8,460 nt of DNA from positions 1 to 8,460 of the forward strand of contig CAYYFL010000032.1 of NCBI GenBank assembly GCA_964471325.1, given 5' to 3'. A program made the position numbers and the translations under genes. The DNA comes from Velamenicoccus sp964471325 (GTDB taxonomy: Bacteria > Omnitrophota > Gorgyraeia > Velamenicoccales > Velamenicoccaceae). Numbering within the stretch: position 1 is the first letter of the stretch; every line of letters starts with the position of its first letter. Below are positions 6,367 through 8,460 of this stretch, piece by piece. Under the pieces are notes generated by a model. It was not told the DNA's origin, did not search any database, and worked only from the letters and a program-made list of their open reading frames with translations.

Positions 6367-6840
6367 ATGAACTACAACTCATCGACCATATCGAGAATAG
6401 CGGACATCGTCCTCGGTATCCGAGTTGACCGCTCCGCAGCGGCTATCGCCGCCGGGACCAATCCGATCTTCACGGTCACAGGCGGTCGGGTCGCCTTGTT
6501 GGGCCTGCTGGGTGAGGTTGTGACCACCATGGATGCAACTCTTACAACGCTCCAGATCAGCGCCAATCCCACAACTGGAGACGACACGGTGCTGTGCGCC
6601 GCCTCGGCCTCCATCGCCAACGTGGATGTCGGCTGCATGTTCACCCTGCCCGACGCAGTGGGAACAGCTCTTGTCACCTCTACCACGGACGGGGGCTGCA
6701 TCCTGAGCACGGCCCCAAGATGGGCCATCCGGCCCGGTTCCATTGAACTCGTTACAGGGGTCGGCGCCAATGCCGGCACGATGAAATGGAGCCTCTGGTA
6801 TGTTCCGATCGACGACGGGGCATACGTGACGGCGGCTTAA
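6367..6840 (+). CDS. Second post-capsid structural-type protein, function unknown
   Basis: The frame could start at GTG 6358, but that codon abuts AGGAGG (6352-6357). ATG 6367, with nine-base spacing, is the credible start and gives 157 residues. The sequence opens with MNYNSSTISRIADIVLG, then alternates short hydrophobic strands with Gly/Thr/Asp turns (FTVTGGRVALLGLLGEVVTTMD; TLQISANPTTGDDTVLCAA; SIELVTGVGANAGTMKWSLWYVPID). This fits an all-beta fold with no signal peptide or transmembrane segment. Three cysteines (C82, C94, C109 by my count) are spread through the middle. It lies 29 bases after the previous gene and 15 before the next, clearly within one operon. A head decoration, cement or minor structural role is inferred from position only; I recognise no named family. 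Confidence 0.8.
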   Translation: MNYNSSTISRIADIVLGIRVDRSAAAIAAGTNPIFTVTGGRVALLGLLGEVVTTMDATLTTLQISANPTTGDDTVLCAASASIANVDVGCMFTLPDAVGTALVTSTTDGGCILSTAPRWAIRPGSIELVTGVGANAGTMKWSLWYVPIDDGAYVTAA

Positions 6841-6855
6841 CGGGAGGATCGATCG

Positions 6856-7224
6856 ATGGCCGGAAGCGCCATGACATTTACGGAAGTGACATACGGGACC
6901 ATCAAGAAAATCAAGGCGGCCTGGGTCTCGGATGATGCGACCGGCGCGGTAAGCGGGACAACGGCGAACTACTACGACGGCAGGCTTATCGGGGCCGTCA
7001 CCGTGCCGGACGGTTCCGCCGCTCCTACGGACAACTACGACGTTGCCGTGAACGATTCAGACGGCGTCGATGTCGCTCTGGGGGCGTTGGCCGACAGGGA
7101 TACGACGAACACGGAATACAGGGCGGAAGCATCCATGGCGGGCGTCGCCAACAGCAAACTGACCATTGTTGTAACGAACGCCGGGAATTCCAAAAAAGGC
7201 GCCTTGTATCTCTACATACGGTAA
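6856..7224 (+). CDS. Third post-capsid structural-type protein, function unknown
   Basis: GGGAGG at 6842-6847 lies eight bases upstream of ATG 6856. The 122-residue product is beta-rich: TFTEVTYGTIKKIKAAWVSD, then NYYDGRLIGAVTVPDGSAAPTDNYDV, a central ND-S-DGVDVALGALADRDT segment, and a C-terminal pair of strands (SKLTIVVTNAGNSKKGALYLYIR). The pattern 'Y.G.I.KI..AW.SD' ... 'DGVDV..GALADR.T.NTEY' ... 'LT..V.NAG..K.G.LYLYIR' is one I associate with small phage structural proteins of unknown function. That is recollection of a pattern, not a database result. No signal peptide or membrane helix is present. It closes the head-side block; the next gene encodes a membrane protein of the lysis block. 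Confidence 0.8.
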   Translation: MAGSAMTFTEVTYGTIKKIKAAWVSDDATGAVSGTTANYYDGRLIGAVTVPDGSAAPTDNYDVAVNDSDGVDVALGALADRDTTNTEYRAEASMAGVANSKLTIVVTNAGNSKKGALYLYIR

Positions 7225-7247
7225 CGGCGGCGAAAGGGAGTGAACCT

Positions 7248-7445
7248 ATGGATACTTCAGACTGGCTCCTGGTTATCTCGATCGGGATCGGCATTGCCCA
7301 GGGGATCATAATTGTCCAGAACAAATCCTTCAAGGAAGAAATCAGGCAGCTGTGGGCTCGGGCGGACTCACACGGCCACAAGATCGAGTGTGACGCCCAA
7401 GAGTGCAAAGCCCGAACTACGGCGGTCATCATCAACGAGGGATAA
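7248..7445 (+). CDS. Small single-span membrane protein of the lysis block
   Basis: A 65-residue protein starting seven bases after GGGAG (7236-7240). Residues 6-24 (WLLVISIGIGIAQGIIIVQ) form one hydrophobic transmembrane helix preceded by acidic residues; a charged amphipathic helix (KSFKEEIRQLWARAD) and a C-terminal part with H42, H44, C48 and C53 (HGHKIECDAQEC) follow. The His/Cys arrangement could bind a metal or form a disulphide, but this is inference. It sits six bases before the lysozyme gene. Small one-span proteins at this position may be holin accessories, antiholins or inner-membrane spanin-like partners. The soluble part is short for a spanin and no partner lipoprotein is seen, so no specific role is assigned. 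Confidence 0.75.
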   Translation: MDTSDWLLVISIGIGIAQGIIIVQNKSFKEEIRQLWARADSHGHKIECDAQECKARTTAVIINEG

Positions 7446-7451
7446 CTGTAC

Positions 7452-7877
7452 ATGCTGACATTGAGGGATCGCATAAAACTGCATGAAGGATTGAGACTCG
7501 AGCCATACCTCTGCCCGGCCCGCGCCTGGACCATCGGCTACGGCCACAAGATCCGCAAACACGAGAAATTCACGAGATTAACCGTCGATCAGGCGGAACG
7601 GGTTCTCGACGCGGACATTGAAACCGCGGAGGCGGAAGCGAGATCCTTGTTTCCCGACAGCAAGTATAAGAACTTCACGAAAAATCGACGGGACGTTCTG
7701 ACTGAGCTGGTCTTCAACCTCGGTCTGACGAGGTTCAGGGGATTCAAACGGATGATTTCCGCGATCGACGGGGGCGATTGGCAACAAGCGGCGGCCGAGC
7801 TCGAAGATTCGAAATGGTATCGGCAGGTAGGACCCAATAGGGGGAACACTTTGGTGGATCTTCTTCGCAAAGGTTAA
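7452..7877 (+). CDS. Endolysin: T4-type lysozyme (GH24 muramidase)
   Basis: Hydrolyses the beta-1,4 bond between N-acetylmuramic acid and N-acetylglucosamine in peptidoglycan to burst the cell. The 141 residues form one GH24 domain without a cell-wall-binding module, a common size for Gram-negative phages. The active site is near the N-terminus: Glu12 in KLHEGLRLEPY, Cys21 in LCPARAW and Thr27 in WTIGYGH, i.e. the E-x8-C-x5-T form of the family triad in which Asp20 of T4 lysozyme is replaced by Cys. The later segment DVLTELVFNLGLTRFRGFKRMISAI matches the C-terminal lobe. There is no signal peptide or signal-anchor helix at the N-terminus, so release should depend on a holin, and a candidate is the next gene. 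GAGGG at 7437-7441, ten bases upstream, supports ATG 7452. Confidence 0.93.
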   Translation: MLTLRDRIKLHEGLRLEPYLCPARAWTIGYGHKIRKHEKFTRLTVDQAERVLDADIETAEAEARSLFPDSKYKNFTKNRRDVLTELVFNLGLTRFRGFKRMISAIDGGDWQQAAAELEDSKWYRQVGPNRGNTLVDLLRKG

Positions 7878-7913
7878 GTGACGACATTGCAGCACAAAAA
7901 AGGAGGATTGAAA

Positions 7914-8084
7914 GTGAAAAACTGGAAAACGACGGCATCGGGCATATTGGCGGCATTGGGGATGATCTTCCCTTTGTTCGGAATTCCGGCGGAAGTCGGA
8001 AACGCGGTAAGCACGCTCGGCCTTTTTCTGATCGGCCTTTTCGCCAAGGACAGCAACGTCACGGGCGGCAGTGTGAGCCAATGA
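7914..8084 (+). CDS. Holin-like small membrane protein
   Basis: The frame is open from GTG 7878, but AGGAGG at 7901-7906 places the likely start at GTG 7914 (seven-base spacing), giving 56 residues. A short basic N-terminus (MKNWKTT) leads into a first hydrophobic helix (ASGILAALGMIFPLFGIP, 8-25), a short polar turn (AEVGN), a second hydrophobic helix (AVSTLGLFLIGLFA, 31-44) and a polar tail ending KDSNVTGGSVSQ. Two spans, very small size and position directly after the lysozyme are what is expected of a holin that opens the inner membrane for the endolysin. Holins are poorly conserved, so this is a call by topology and context. Its stop overlaps the start of the FN3 gene (ATGA, 8081-8084). 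Confidence 0.7.
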   Translation: MKNWKTTASGILAALGMIFPLFGIPAEVGNAVSTLGLFLIGLFAKDSNVTGGSVSQ

Positions 8085-8460
8085 AAAGATTTCTCGCATC
8101 ACTCGTCATCCTTGTGGCGGCAACTTCTGCTCAGGCTTGGGTGACGGTCGGCAATGTCATGGCAGGCACATCCGAGGTCACCCTGCAATGGGAGCCCTCC
8201 ATAGACCACGACTACATCACCGGCTACCGGCTTTACTACGGTTCAGCGACTGGTCAATACACCACGAAGATCGAGGTCGGCAAGGTCACGACTTATACGA
8301 TTTCACTGCCGGACGGGACCTATTTCATGGCTCTGACCGCTTACGACGACCGCGGGCTGGAGTCGGCCTATTCCAACGAAGTGAGCACAACGATCAAGAC
8401 GAGCATCCGGCCTCCCAAGAACCTGATCATCTTTTCAGTGACCATCTTGAACGGGACGGC
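8081..8460 (+). CDS. Secreted fibronectin type III protein, 3' end beyond the window
   Basis: ATG 8081 overlaps the holin stop; the frame is open to the last base, giving 126 visible residues. The first 19 (MKRFLASLVILVAATSAQA) are a textbook Sec signal peptide with predicted cleavage after AQA. One fibronectin type III domain follows at about 25-105: EVTLQWEPS...DYITGYRLYYG, TTYTISLPDGTYFMALTAYDDRG and SAYSNEVS carry the usual Trp and Tyr core positions and the closing SNEVS strand. After it comes a linker, IRPPKNLIIFSV, which may lead to another domain. FN3 domains mediate adhesion to proteins or carbohydrates. A signal peptide is unusual for a virion protein, so it is more likely exported to the periplasm or surface of the infected cell. 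Role unknown; a lysogen surface protein or a lysis accessory are both possible. Confidence 0.85.
   Translation, partial: MKRFLASLVILVAATSAQAWVTVGNVMAGTSEVTLQWEPSIDHDYITGYRLYYGSATGQYTTKIEVGKVTTYTISLPDGTYFMALTAYDDRGLESAYSNEVSTTIKTSIRPPKNLIIFSVTILNGT

Noticed and set aside
5369..6382. Long minus-strand reading frame of about 337 codons spanning the capsid 3' end and the N block
   Set aside because: It runs antisense to the capsid gene and through 100 N, has no ribosome site, and its translation is low-complexity; it is a shadow in GC-rich DNA.
7878..7913. Earlier GTG start at 7878 for the holin-like gene
   Set aside because: The 12 extra codons include the AGGAGG that serves the GTG at 7914, and the shorter protein has the expected holin topology with a short basic N-terminus.

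Overview
This is a stretch of tailed-phage or prophage genome carrying an HK97-type head-assembly module followed directly by a lysis module. Every gene lies on the + strand. The DNA is GC-rich (roughly 55-60% by eye) and uses Shine-Dalgarno sites of the AGGAGG type, so the host is a bacterium. The secreted fibronectin-type protein at the right end, with its simple Sec signal, resembles proteins common in Desulfobacterota (former Deltaproteobacteria). That host assignment is only an impression. No integrase, attachment site, tRNA, CRISPR array or host gene is visible, so the window does not show whether this is an integrated prophage or a free phage.

Layout. Positions 1-261 hold the 3' end of an unrecognised gene. 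Next come the large terminase subunit (251-1837), a small excisionase/MerR-like helix-turn-helix protein (1828-2049), a 113-bp AT-rich control region with a candidate promoter and an 11-bp direct repeat, then portal (2163-3449), ClpP-like prohead protease (3446-4207), a 150-bp structured leader with a strong intrinsic-terminator-like hairpin (about 4277-4320), and the major capsid protein (4358-5671). Three small, probably beta-rich, structural-type proteins follow (5724-6337, 6367-6840, 6856-7224). The lysis block is a 65-aa single-span membrane protein (7248-7445), a T4-type lysozyme (7452-7877) and a 56-aa holin-like protein (7914-8084). A secreted fibronectin type III protein starting at 8081 runs off the right edge.

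How the genes work together. TerL packages DNA through the portal into a prohead built from the capsid protein. The S14-type protease matures the prohead, and the small post-capsid proteins probably decorate or cap it. The holin-like protein would let the signal-less lysozyme reach the cell wall. Translational coupling is strong: the TerL/HTH, portal/protease and holin/FN3 pairs all overlap at ATGA.

The main points for a second look are four. (1) The 100-N gap inside the first post-capsid gene is flanked by identical 55-bp copies; collapsing them restores a clean 152-codon frame, so it is almost certainly an assembly artefact. (2) A DNA-binding protein, promoter and repeats sit between terL and portal. 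(3) A terminator-like hairpin lies immediately before the capsid gene. (4) No recognisable connector, tail-tube or tape-measure genes lie between head and lysis genes.
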